The notes under the pieces are model-generated. The model was not told where the DNA came from, did no database searches, and saw only the letters and a program-made list of their open reading frames with translations. A stretch of DNA of 64,000 nucleotides from assembly GCA_009733775.1 (NCBI GenBank), contig WOGZ01000179.1, positions 1 to 64,000 of the forward strand. The letters are read 5' to 3'. The position numbers were made by a program, and so were the translations under genes. This stretch comes from Alectoria sarmentosa. Taxonomy: Eukaryota > Ascomycota > Lecanoromycetes > Lecanorales > Parmeliaceae. Below are positions 22,383-33,238 of this stretch, piece after piece (the first letter of the stretch is position 1; every line of letters starts with the position of its first letter).

Positions 22383-24405
22383 GGTCACGTCGTGGACTTG
22401 GACCTTATGAACTTTGTTCTTGAAAGCTTATACGAAGCGAATTTGAGCGAAATTGCTGGGAAGGAGGAGGAAGAAAGAAAGAGCAGAGAAGAATAGAACT
22501 GCTGATCTTGATTTACATCCTCACGCTCGTTTCGTCATCACCCGGGTGGCATCTCTACGAGAACACAAGCAGCCTTTGTCCGAAACGAAAATGACATCGC
22601 CAACACTTACATGGCCCAATATCAGCCGTCTGCCATCATGAATCTCGTCTTTCGGGAACCGTAGCCCAAGGATTTCTCGTCACTTCTCTTCCATGTTCGC
22701 CTGTCAAGTAAAGCCCGACAATCGGCGACGCAGCAGTATACTGGCCGTAAACATCGGGCGAATTACTACTTCATACCCCAGACCATGCGTTTATTACAAA
22801 TTCGTACCCTAAATTACTGAATCATACCCCATCACCAAAAAAAGGGGTATGATTCGGTAAGTTGCCATTTTGGTATACGCAGTGGCAGAGAGCTCTCCAT
22901 GCCTGCAGCGGTCATTGCCATGACTCCTTACCTGCAGCGATCGAGAGATCTCTATGCCTGCAGTGATCATTGTCATAGCCCCTTGTCTCTATGCTCGCTT
23001 ATTTGTTTATTTATTTGCGTTATCGCCGCAGCGATGCACGTCACATAAGAAACACGTCACGTAAGGTTAATCTGGGAGGCCATTCCAGCAGAGAGTCAGG
23101 AAAAAAAAAAAAAAAAAAGATGTAGGCTTCAGTCTAAGAGACCATGTCATTAAATGAGCACGTTACTTATGAATCACGATCCAAATTTGGCCTCTCAGAA
23201 TGGCTATCACACCCATACCTGACTATCATACCCATGGCTACCACACCCATGCCTGGCATACTTTACACTGCCTCAAATTCTCCACACTCCACACTACAAT
23301 GACAAACTACCGAATCATACCCCTTACATTTGACAGATTACCGAATCATACCCCCTTTTTTTTCTAGTTGATGGGGTATGATTCAGTGGTTCGGGGGTAT
23401 GAATTTGTCATAAACGCATGATCTGGGGTATGAAGTAGTAGTAGTAATCCGCCCCGTAACCCATTTTCGGTCATCAAACCGATTGTCTCAGAAGTCGCCT
23501 TCCCATTCATTTCGCACTACTCGGCCGAGGCAAGGCAAGACAAGACAAAAGCAAGGCAGCACTCTCAAGGATAGCTCTTGATCTAGGGAGGGCAGTCCAC
23601 ATGAAGCGATAAATTCACCAGGAAACGCATGGTGGCCATTTCACAGTCTTGTCAAATGACGAGAAATCATACTCTCGTTTTTGTTTCCGCCTGATTCCAT
23701 CACCGAAGCATAATCTCTTGCACACACAGCCATTTCCAAATCCACCAGAAAACCTCTCCGTCTTCAGATAACATTTAATCAATCATTCACTCCCCTAAGA
23801 ACCCCCCCTCACCCCCTCCCTATGAGATCTTTTCCGCCCTCAAAACAATCAGATGCAACTCCTTTCGGGGTGTATCACCCCCTTTTGATTGTTCGATCAG
23901 CTCTAGACTTGCCCAAAGACTCGTAGCTCAACCCCCCGCAAACAATCACCATACATCAATCTCTCATATCCTTCTCCTTTTCCTTTTCGGTCCCGTCTCG
24001 TTATCCTGCGGAATAAATACATCTTCGACGGTCTTCGGGCTATTTCCCCTACCCTTGCAGCCGGTTTGCAGCACGATAGCAGGGGCGTCATGGCAGGATG
24101 GCGGTCGATTATACTCATATACGGATACCCGCGCAAGCAGGATGTCTTGGCAGAAAATCATCGAGACGACCTCTGCCGCAGGAATGTGGCCAAATAGACT
24201 GAATGGTTATTGGGCTCAAGGCGTCAAATATCATAATGCATTCATGAACACGGACGTCACGAGTCGTTGAAGAATGAGCTATTGTACATCGCTATCTATG
24301 CTCATCGACATGGGAGTAAAACACATATGCAAGCCATGCCCTATTTGGATATCATCAAACGCTGAATGCCGGACTATTCATAATGCTTGCTTGACCCGAC
24401 CTTAT
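22383..24405. other. Intergenic region containing a MITE-like element
   Basis: Two kilobases without a supported gene. The central part is the inverted-repeat element listed separately. The 22.38-22.75 kb part is the promoter side of the repeat-protein gene. From 23.45 to 24.4 kb there is C-rich, pyrimidine-biased sequence; the minus-strand frames near 23.9-24.16 kb have no recognisable domain. Confidence 0.5.
22757..23453. mobile_element. MITE-like element, ~100-base terminal inverted repeats
   Basis: The left end (22757 to ~22862) begins GGCGAATTAC and continues TACTTCATACCCCAGACC and ATGCGTTTATTACAAATTC. The right end (~23328 to 23453), read on the other strand, begins GGCGGATTAC and continues TACTTCATACCCCAGATC and ATGCGTTTATGACAAATTC. 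The match carries on through ACTGAATCATACCCCATCA and the opposed GGGGTATGATTCGGTAA. The core is about 470 bases, with three related CCTGCAG(C/T)GATCAT-type blocks (22.90-22.98 kb) and an A tract near 23.10 kb, but no transposase frame. Flanking target-site duplication was not clear. Best read as a non-autonomous DNA transposon. It is not RIP-mutated, unlike the AT block, so it is young, low-copy or short enough to escape. Confidence 0.75.
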
Positions 24406-27400
24406 TCACTTTACAGCTTGACACCAACACCTGCCACTTCCCTCTCGCTCCACCTGGACCACCACGTCCATGTGCCTACTCCTCAAAAAGGCAACCGCCC
24501 TCTCCTTCACATCTTCCAGATCTGCGCCCTTACCAGCGATTACATGAATGACTCCCAGAACCTTCCGATTCTCCCCCTCTTCTAGCCAAAATTTCGGCAC
24601 AGCGTAGCCGACAACGCCTCTCAGACTACTCAAACCTGCCAAAGCCTCCCGTAAATCGTACTCGGTACCTTCTGGAATGGTCAAGAGAAGGGTGCGGGCA
24701 GACGATGCAACAAGAGGAATGGCGGAGGCGAAGATGAGGATAGCAATGAGGCAAGAGGCCAGAGGATCAAAGCCTGACCAACCATAGAAGTGAATGAGGA
24801 TGGTGGAGATGACTACGGCGACGGAGCCAAGAGTATCAGCCATGACATGCAAAAAGATTCCGTGCATATTTTCATTGCCGTGATGATGGTGTCCATGACC
24901 ATGGGAGCTGTGGCCGTGAGCGTGTGAGACCGGATTCAGAGGTTTGGAGGGAGTTGGTGGTACGGAGGAGTAGAGTGAGGGGCTCGGGGTTGGTCCCGTG
25001 TGAAGATGATCATGTAAGTGGCTATGGTCATGAGCGCTGTGAGGTGGGTGGTCCTGTCTTGGAGGGGAATGATCATGATGGCAGTGGTCGTTGTGGGAAT
25101 GGTCGTGATGAGCATGTTCGTGGGGAGTGTGATCGTGGTGTGAATGGTCGTGATGAGAATGATCATCGTGTGGACGGCTGTCTTCATGCTGGTCACCTGC
25201 ATGGGAATGATCTGAGTGGTCGTGTCCGCCGTGCGAGTGCCCATGCCCATGATGCGCGTGGCCGAAGGCGGTCATGCCAATAATGTTCACTAGCAGGCCG
25301 AGGGTGCTGACAGTCAGTAGCTCCCCGAGATTATGGATTTGGTTGCCTCCTGCCAATCTCTCAAGTGCCTCGTAGACAATCTCAATGCTAATGAGCCTAG
25401 TTCGTGGTTAGCGTTGAGAACTAGTTGTCGGAGAGATGACCTACATCAAGAAAATACCATTGGCGAAGCCAGCAAGGGTATCCATCTTGCCGTATCCGTA
25501 AGGAAACCTGTTGCTAGGAGGCCATTTGCTCATGACTGCAGCGCATAGACCCACCACGAGTGCCAGGCAGTCGAAAAACATATGGATGCTATCGCTCAAT
25601 AGACCCAAGGATCCAGTCATTATTCCATAAAATGTTTGTACGATCATGAAACCGAAGTTCAGACTATGTTAACAGTCAGCAGCAATATGCTCAGAAGGAA
25701 AAATCCAGATCTGACTAACCACATGAAGTAAAATATCCGCCGAGAATCCTTCTCAGCAAGAATACTGTGGAGCAGCGGCCAACGGGGTATATGCTGAATC
25801 ACGAACTCGGAGAATCTTGAAAGCTGGGCGTGCTCTGGGATGCTCAGCCTCGCTGGGTGATGATGGTGTTGATGGTGGTCGGAATATGATAAAACAGTCA
25901 ACGCCGATTGGGTATCAAGCTTCGTAGCCGCAAAGGAAATGCTGATGAAAATGCTCTGATATGCTAACGAGCTCCACGCCTCACTGCGCAACGTGATTAA
26001 AACCAAAGACGATAGAACTGACCCAAGGATAGGACCAAAGTTCCTGTTACCTCGTAGGCTTCTTGGGTCTACCGTAATTAGAGCGAGTGCCGTTGCGAAT
26101 GCACAAAGCAAGCTCCAGGCAAGCTGATATTGGGACGGAGCGCCAGCGCTTGGCCCAGAGAAGACGAAGACTATGGTTCTCAATGTTCCCACTACGATAC
26201 CGCTATAGAAAGTAAGGTTGATGTCTTCCGGAGAACATATCATTGGCGATATTGTAGGTATTTTGGGAGAGTTGTCTTCTAGTTGCGGGGGTATCTCCCA
26301 TGGTGTCGCAAGGACTGCTGAAGTTTTTAATTCAGAGGCTGGAGCGGTGGAGGTAACGACGGAGACCTTGGGTCTAGAGGACAGAAAACAAGGCGGCAAA
26401 ACGAAGACAGCTATGCCAAGAGTGATGTAGCCCAGCCCAATATCAACAGCGGCCGAGGAATTGGTGAAGCCTGTGAGGTCTAAGACGAGCTGTAGCATGG
26501 TTGACACTAGGGTCCACCGTCTTTGCGCCAGTAGCATACTCCAGCCCTTCGTCTGTGTGAGAAGTGTACTTTCCTCTTCAATCGTCATGATATTCGATGC
26601 TAGCGCCATGAGTATGACCACAGCGACACGGGCACCTCCAAGCTTTGATGTGGCGTAGAATGGCAATCCCACAGTCAGGAACCTTGCGGCAATCCTGCGA
26701 GCCATATGCGTCCACTGAGTCTTTTCCACTTCTTCCATCCCAGCTAAAGATCTCCTCCTCTTGTCCAATCCCGTTGCAGACATGATTCCGATCTTGCCTC
26801 TCAAACCAACAAGCACGAGCGTCAACGAGGTCAAAGTGCTTATCTCCAGCAAAACGGGGACCTCTGGGGCCGCGAAACTTGACAGAGGCAGACCATCCGA
26901 AGAAGCTCGTGTGGCGACAAGTGATGTGAAGGCTAGGGAGGCAAGAACATAGGGTAGAGGCACGAGTATCGAATTGAGAATCTCGCTGACGTTCATCCAT
27001 TTTGAACTGCTATTGTCAGCCAAGTCCAGGGAAAGGTCATGCATGACTGGGGAGGTATACCTTTTTCCAACTTGTTCATCAATCTTGGGAAATTGTTGGC
27101 TGCTGGGAGGTGGGAAGCCATATCCGTTTCTTTCTAGGCGCAAGTGTGTTGGGAGCCCCACACTCTTCCGTCTCTCCATACTCTTAGATCTAGCAATTGT
27201 AGGAGTGGAGAAAGAGGTCGGTGTGGGAAGCTGCAAGCTATTTGGCCGCTGTTGGTTGGAATTGTAGGACTGCTGATTTGAGTCGTAGAGAACGTCTCTT
27301 GAGTTGTCTGGTTGATGTTGCACCTGATGTTTGAGGAAGTCTGAGGAGATGGGTCCGCTGTTGATGTGGAGTCCTCCGTTGGTCGATGTGGGGCGCAGAG

Positions 27401-27494
27401 GAATCCTCTCCGTTGCAGACTTCCTGCCGTGCGAATGGCCGTGTCCATGCCCACCATGACCATTCATAGCGGGGAGGGCGTAGGTAGTTGCCAT
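24406..27494 (-). CDS. msc2: Zinc transporter, CDF family, Msc2/ZnT5-like (ER/Golgi)
   Basis: Moves zinc into the ER/early secretory lumen in exchange for protons; Msc2-type members act with a Zrg17-like partner. Three exons, 27494-25720, 25663-25445 and 25396-24406, give 994 residues, long as expected for this subgroup with its many extra N-terminal membrane segments. The C-terminal third is the CDF core. The TM2 site is SDSIHMFFDC and the TM5 site HVMADTLGSV, each with the HxxxD zinc-binding pattern. The loop between TM4 and TM5 is extremely His/Asp-rich (~90 residues). A second short His motif (GHGGHGHGHSHG) starts the protein. Exon 1 contains a 51-base in-frame GT-AG stretch near 27.01-27.06 kb, which may be an extra or optional intron and would remove 17 residues. 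Confidence 0.92.
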
Positions 27495-27881
27495 CGCGAA
27501 GCACCTTCCTGTGCAATGGTCCTTATCGATCTCTAGATATCATTGCTGGAGACTTTGCAAGACGAGGAAGTTGTGATTCAGGCAAGTCAGATCCTGCTAC
27601 TGCCCGAATGTATTGTTGGTGCTGAGTGACAAGGATGTTGCAGGATCACAATGTGATACCGGAAAGGGGAAGGCCAATTCAGGGGCAAGATCTCGGAAAT
27701 CTCGGATAATTGTCGGCCCGCCAGACAATGGTAATCCCAAAACCCTGAAATCCTCCGCCAAGGCCTACGAATCAGGCAATGTGAATCTACTACTGTAAGC
27801 AATGAACAGGGGGGTTTCTTTTCAAAATGCAGGCCACTTCTTCTACTCCTGACCTTTTCTGCTCTTCAGAAGCTGCCCCTT
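27495..27881. promoter_or_regulatory. Divergent promoter between msc2 and ALG1
   Basis: Under 400 bases separate the two start codons, so the upstream elements must be shared or closely packed. No specific factor site can be assigned with confidence. Confidence 0.5.
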
Positions 27882-29291
27882 ATGTTCGAATCGGAAAGCT
27901 GGCTACTATGGCTGGTGGTAATCTTCGCAATTTCTTCACTCGTGCTACTAAATCTGCCAACCCAATACGGCGGCATCATAGGCAAGGATCGCAGCGCCAA
28001 TAGAGTCCAAATCTTGGTCCTGGGTGACATTGGTAGAAGTCCTCGAATGCAATATCATGCATTGAGCATTGCCAAACATGGGGCACAAGTGGACCTCATA
28101 GGATATCGGGAATCTGAAATACATCCTGACATACTTGCAAACCCCAATACAATCAAAGTGCACGCGCTCAATCCTGCACCTGCTTTTCTTCAGACGAAAG
28201 ACAAACGGCTCTTTGTGGTATATGGGCCCTTGAAAGTGCTCTTCCAGATCTGGACATTATGGCTTGCTCTCGGATACGGAACAAAAGCCTCCAGATGGAT
28301 GCTTGTTCAAAACCCTCCCTCGATACCCACTCTAGCGATAGCATATGTCATCTGTTTCCTCCGCCATACGCGACTTGTAATTGATTGGCACAACTTTGGA
28401 TACTCCATCCTTGCTCTCAAACTTGGAAGCGCACACCCACTTGTCCAGATCTCACGACTGTACGAACAGATTTACGCTCGCTGTGCCGAAGCCCACTTCT
28501 GCGTGTCAGATGCTATGACACGAGTTCTAGAGCGAGACTTTGGTATCACAAGAAAGATCTGGCCTCTCCACGATCGCCCAGCATCCCACATGCAAGGCCT
28601 TACCGAAGCGCAGCGCTCGAGCTTCCTTGACACCTTGCCGAATCTTCTCAGTTCAGGTCAAGATCTAAGGCTCCAAGACTACCAGCGCCTCGTCTCCGAA
28701 ATCAAGATGGGCAAATCGCGCCTCTTGGTCAGCTCAACATCCTGGACACCTGATGAGGACTTCTCCGTCCTTCTCGAGGCACTAATCAACTACTCCGACT
28801 TGGCCATAACCACACACCCTCATCTCCCGGAGATTTTGGTCGTAGTAACCGGCAAAGGCCCGCAAAAGGATGCCTTTTTGACCCAGATAAAGGACTTGAA
28901 AGCCGAGGAGAAACTCGAGATGGTGACCATCGAAACTGCTTTCCTTAGCACCTCTGACTACGCCAAGCTTCTTGGCTCGGCTGATCTGGGCGTGAGTTTG
29001 CACACGAGTAGCAGCGGTGTGGATCTGCCCATGAAGGTGGTAGATATGTTTGGAGCTGGGCTGCCGGTGGTAGGATGGGGGGATTTCGAGGCGTGGCCGG
29101 AGTTGGTACATGAGGGTATAAATGGGCAGAGCTTCAGTGATGCAAAAGGGTTGCAGGAAGCGCTGATGCAGTTGTTTGGCGGGGATGGGGAGCTGTTGGG
29201 GAGATTGAAGGAAGGGGCTATCGAGGAGGGGAAATTGAGGTGGGATGAAGAGTGGGATCGAGTTGCCGGGAAACTCTTCTTTCCCAGTTAA
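27882..29291 (+). CDS. alg1: ALG1 beta-1,4-mannosyltransferase (GT33)
   Basis: Adds the first mannose from GDP-mannose to GlcNAc2-PP-dolichol on the cytosolic ER face in N-glycan precursor assembly. Intronless, 469 residues, as expected. An N-terminal signal-anchor is visible (WLLWLVVIFAISSLVLLNL). The GT-B N-domain has VLVLGDIGRSPRMQYHALS (as QILVLGDIGRSPRMQYHAL), DLIGY, NPPSIPTLAIAYV and IDWHNFGY, all hallmark ALG1 segments. The C-domain has LLVSSTSWTPDEDFSVLLEAL, VVTGKGPQKD and the donor-binding GVSLHTSSSGVDLPMKVVDMFG. Start chosen because it directly precedes the anchor. Head to head with the zinc transporter. Confidence 0.96.
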   Translation: MFESESWLLWLVVIFAISSLVLLNLPTQYGGIIGKDRSANRVQILVLGDIGRSPRMQYHALSIAKHGAQVDLIGYRESEIHPDILANPNTIKVHALNPAPAFLQTKDKRLFVVYGPLKVLFQIWTLWLALGYGTKASRWMLVQNPPSIPTLAIAYVICFLRHTRLVIDWHNFGYSILALKLGSAHPLVQISRLYEQIYARCAEAHFCVSDAMTRVLERDFGITRKIWPLHDRPASHMQGLTEAQRSSFLDTLPNLLSSGQDLRLQDYQRLVSEIKMGKSRLLVSSTSWTPDEDFSVLLEALINYSDLAITTHPHLPEILVVVTGKGPQKDAFLTQIKDLKAEEKLEMVTIETAFLSTSDYAKLLGSADLGVSLHTSSSGVDLPMKVVDMFGAGLPVVGWGDFEAWPELVHEGINGQSFSDAKGLQEALMQLFGGDGELLGRLKEGAIEEGKLRWDEEWDRVAGKLFFPS

Positions 29292-29908
29292 TCGAATACT
29301 GGAAAACAACCCTCCTACGTAGTTTCTTGAGCCAACGTCGCAGTTTTTTGGCCAAGAACCGAGAAACGAGACGAATTTAGATAACATAAAACATCCTTTC
29401 ATACTCGAGACACGGTCTTTTTTCCAAGCAAACAAGACTCTCCTGGAGAACCAAGGAGCTTTCTAGTCCCGAAAGATGGCATATGACCCCCAACCCTCTG
29501 CCAAACACGGAGGATTTCCTCCGAAATATATGTACTAGTACCTCGAGCCTCTTCTGCTCTCAAAAGATAGACAGCACCTGACCCCAGCCAGCAAGTGACC
29601 CCCAATCTTCAGCCAAACACCAAAACCCCCCCCCCCACCCCTCCCCTTAACGCAAAACAATCCCAGCTCCCACCCTCCAAAGTACTCCAAAAACCCCTCA
29701 TACAAAATATCTCCCCATGACTCATCCCTAAGTACATCCCCAAACCCAAGCGCCAAACCCTCCATCCATCCATCCATCCATCCATACATAAACCTATGAC
29801 TCACCGCCCATTCCTTCCCCTCCATATCAACTAAACCACTCCAACACCCGCTCCCGCTCCTTCAATATAAACCACTCTAACACCCACCTCTTTAAATCAA
29901 TCCAAGCA
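29292..29908. other. Intergenic with simple repeats
   Basis: No gene. Holds an 11-base C run (29626-29636) in C-rich surroundings and a (TCCA)6 microsatellite at 29761-29784. Two near copies of an AAACCACTC...AACACCC unit lie near 29.83-29.89 kb, just upstream of the tRNA-type gene. Confidence 0.6.
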
Positions 29909-29999
29909 GGTCTTGTAGTCTAATGGTTTCAGGACGGCGTCCTGATAATATAATCAAAGTTAAAGACGCAGACCCGAGTTCGATTTCTCGGCAAGACTA
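29909..29999 (+). tRNA. tRNA-Glu-like gene with an enlarged anticodon loop
   Basis: The acceptor arms GGTCTTG and CAAGACT pair over seven bases (one G-T), the anticodon stem GCGTC/GACGC pairs over five, and the T stem CCGAG/CTCGG over five. The body (TAGTCTAATGG D-arm, GACGCAGACCCGAGTTCGAT) resembles eukaryotic tRNA-Glu. Between the anticodon stems, however, are 23 bases instead of seven, so either a 16-base intron is present or the loop was altered. The T-loop has one extra T, and the D-loop looks two bases longer than usual. With the normal position after CT the anticodon would read GAT, not CTC or TTC. It may be a tRNA pseudogene. Confidence 0.55.
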
Positions 30000-30042
30000 A
30001 AGAAATAAATAAAGCACGACTTTTCTACTTATGCTATGACGG

Positions 30043-30113
30043 GCTCGCGTATTTTAATGGTAGAATACTCCCTTGTGGCGGGATTGGTCTCAGTTCGATT
30101 CTGGGCGCGGGCA
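30043..30113 (+). tRNA. tRNA-His (GTG)
   Basis: A full cloverleaf can be folded. Acceptor GCTCGCG pairs with CGCGGGC (one T-G). The D-arm contains AATGGTAGAAT, the anticodon loop TTGTGGC gives anticodon GTG, and the T-arm CTCAG-TTCGATT-CTGGG includes a C-G and T-G pair pattern that closes. Discriminator A at 30113; a run of T immediately downstream (from 30115) serves as the RNA polymerase III terminator. No intron. Confidence 0.85.
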
Positions 30114-31131
30114 GTTTTTTTTTAGGTTTTTTTGGCTCGTTGGTTTTTTTTTTCTTTTTCGGAAGGAGAACATGGGGAGAGAAAGAGGCAGAAGTAAGTT
30201 AATTTAGCCTGAATGAAGGGGATTGATTGGACGAGGCTGAAAAAACGGTCGTTTTAAGTAGGCTTTAGCATTTAATTTTTTTCGTGGATGGGCACGTGTT
30301 TTGTGGCTTTACATACATACTTGGATGCTTTGGTGGAAAACCTGAATGAATCCAGCGTCTAACAAACAATGCTTGACCTTGACCTCGAGTTGATAAGCTA
30401 GATGCTTCTTCCTGGTGGCTATGAGTTTGATAGTGCAGAAAGCAGTGCTTGCTAACCAATATTAATTCACGAGTCCAATCCAGATGCCAATTCATCATCC
30501 AGTGATAGGAAAAGACGAGAAATCAGCATCTTTCCAATCTCTACTACTTTCCTCTCTTCTATGGCAAATCAATGCGAATTCCGCTTTCCTTTTCGCCGAT
30601 CTGTATGAAATTCAACCCGGGTTCCGTGATCTCCGATAGCAGCACTCGATAAAATGGAGGGAGCTGACAGCCAAAATTTTATTCTCACTGCAAGATTCTC
30701 GTAACGATTCAGAGGCGATTGCGTTGCTCAAATCTGGATTTGGAATGCCTTCGAGGGGTGGAGACTGAGAGAAAGGTGGCAGGAATTAAAGCTGTTTTTC
30801 GGGGAGGGGGGAGGGTTTCCTGAGAGGAGTTGGGTGTCCCAGTACATGGGAATATCATCGAGGCTGAGTTGTAGACCTTTTCCTCATCCAGGGGTCGAGA
30901 AGGTTGAGAAGGTGGAGAAAATTAAGAGTGACTCCAAGTACTGCCTCTTGGGCTTTTTGAAAACAATCATCCCGTTCGAGTGGTTGCCCTTTATGGAATG
31001 CGAAGTCCCAAAGACTGAACGCTTGAAATCAAAGATTCACCCGGCCACACAAATTATATATTTCATATCCAACTTACTTCGAGTCATCCAAAGCACAATT
31101 GCAGACTATATGAGAAAATAGAACCCTAACA
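30114..31131. other. Intergenic after the tRNA genes
   Basis: About 1 kb. It opens with T-rich tracts, the Pol III terminator and a second T run near 30.15 kb. No gene supported: the frames at 30.27-30.50 kb and 30.83-31.12 kb have no domain or start support. Confidence 0.5.
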
Positions 31132-33238
31132 TCACCCAGTGTGCCAGTCCTCGCTGTCGAAAGAAAACATCTCATACTGATTCCCTCCCCTTCCAAACAC
31201 GTTTCCGATGTTCCTAAGCTTGTTCCCCAACCTCACTACGCTATATTTCAGACTGGGCGACAGAGTCTGATTATCTCCAACACCACCAAGAACATAGTCA
31301 ATCTCCGGAGGTTCAGATTTCCCCGGCACGCTCACCAATTCACGGACTGCAATTTTCATCCTCACTGGCCTGGAGAGACGGCCGCTCAACGAAGCGCCTT
31401 CGAGCAGCTTCAGGCTTTCTTTCCTCACGCCGGATAGAACAGCGACCATGCTGAATCCGCCATCCATTGGCGTTTGGTAGAATGTCAAAGCTGTGACGAA
31501 TAAGATGACCGCGAGCACTGGTTGAAATGCCAGGACGAGATACAGAATCCAGGAGGGATCCATTGTGATTCTAGTTGAGACGATCTTGTCATTGACGTGA
31601 TAATACACTTCGGACCTTTGAAGGTGATACAGATCGTCAGTAGGATCGAGGCTTTTGTCTGGGCCCCAAGCGTAGTAGCTGTGGATAGCGGTCATTGCGA
31701 GACCAATACATTGCCGCCACCGCTGTCGTGAACATGGGATAAAGCCATCCTGACGTGTTGCGTTCGGTAGCGAACGCCCCGAGGAATTCAGACAAGGTTG
31801 GCATGCAGAACTCGATGAAACCAAGGCTGTCGTTCGTAATGATTTTCTGGTCGCTGTCTGGCAGCGACCCTGGGCTGCAGTATCCGCCAGCGAGCTCAAC
31901 GGTATCTTTGGTTACTGTCCATTTGCCTTCACAGAGATCCCGACGGGTGTTGAACTCCAATGCAGTGTATTGAAATGTGTCATTGATGGGTGGATCATCT
32001 TTTCCGCTGGGGGCTATGCCTAGGAAACACCAGGACTTATCTCCAGGAGTTTCGACATCGAAGTGGTTCACTAGGAGTCCAATATCATAATTGTTGAAAA
32101 GGGCAATGGTTTCAATGCTTATAACAGGATCGAATTTAATGTATTGTTCCCACCAAGATGAATCATTTCGAAAGCTTTCAGCGGTGTTGTTGTACGTACT
32201 GATGGTCGCGTGGACCTGAGCGGTGACGGTCTGAGATTCACCTTCTGCCAATTTCATCTGAATAGACGACACGTAGTCGGGCATCGGTCCGTCGCTGATG
32301 AAGGGTTGAGAAATCAGCACCTCCCTTTATGGCAAATGTTATCTCGTCAGGGCACTTCGGGACTCAGAAGTTCTTCAGAGAATGCCGCTTAGGTCGACCC
32401 CAATTCTAGAGAGATTAAAAGCTTCGAGTGACTTACAGGAAATCCGTAGAGTTTTCAGACAGAAGCAACACATTGAAGCCATACGCCTGGGGCAAGATGG
32501 AATATTGTGGAAGAATACTGTCATTTGCAGAAGCTTCCAGGAAGGGCAGAGTAGCGTTGACCATAAAAGCAACGCCAATTTGACTGCCAACGTTTGCTAT
32601 TTGTCCCGGTGCGGCCAGACCGTATTGTCCTCCTGTATCTTTCAAGGTGGAATTGTGTGATCCCTCTATGAAATCTTTGTAGGCAATACTGGTCAAAAAC
32701 ATGCGTCATCTTTAGAAATCCATCTCGGATCAAGGTCATTTATACTGACCTTAGTCTGGTAGGCAGAGCGATCATTGCCAGGAGAACGGCCCGCCAAAGA
32801 TAGCCGGTATGGGACAGGACAATGGAATTTCGCAGGATAGCATCATAATTCTGCACATACGAGTTGCCAAAGCGAGCCTCAGACATCAAGAAAACCTTTG
32901 GTGCAACGACGTTCAGGCATAGATTCATTATGCCCAAAAGGAAGCCAAGAATTTGGAGCTGAGGAGTGCAGCGCCTGTTTAACCAGAGTCCAATTCTCCA
33001 GAGGTACTGGGGTACTGGAAGAAGACGGGTGACTGACTTGCCGCTTCAGTCCCAGTCTCCATGCGATGATAAGTCGTGGAGATATAGCGACAGTCGTAGC
33101 TACGAGGCATGTTAGGATAACAATTATAGCCAGGACATCGGTCTTATCAAGATGATTCTTGCGACGTGACTTTCCGTACCTCTCAATCGGGGGCTGCGAT
33201 ACCTGGTCGCCCTTTGTAGGCGTACTACGGTCCGCCAC
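31132..33238 (-). CDS. Hypothetical multi-pass membrane protein, large extracellular domain
   Basis: Five exons: 33238-33038, 32958-32750, 32688-32437, 32324-31710 and 31615-31132, giving 586 residues. Membrane segments are at residues ~33-55 (VLAIIVILTCLVATTVAI), ~70-90 (ILGFLLGIMNLCLNVV), ~118-135 and ~425-450 (ILYLVLAFQPVLAVILFVTALTFY). Between the third and last lies a ~280-residue polar domain with many N-x-S/T sequons and Cys residues, probably extracytosolic. A cytosolic tail follows (MVAVLSGVRKESLKLLEGASLSG). The last intron has a weak GTATTG donor but a good CTGAC branch site 20 bases before its AAAG acceptor, and it is needed to keep the frame. I recall similar uncharacterised fungal membrane proteins. 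Function unknown. Confidence 0.75.

Noticed and set aside
20435..22423. Several plus-strand frames over 20.4-22.4 kb, including Leu-rich ones
   Set aside because: They are antisense shadows of the Lys/Gln-rich repeat protein; Leu-rich text arises from the complement of Gln/Lys codons.
24924..25283. Plus-strand frame of 119 codons across the His-rich loop
   Set aside because: Complement of the His/Asp repeat codons of the transporter; no independent signal.
31616..31720. Apparent frameshift in the membrane-protein gene at 31.7 kb
   Set aside because: A 94-base GT-AG intron (31616-31709) with a good CTGAC branch site restores the frame and gives an exact multiple of three over five exons, so no mutation is needed.
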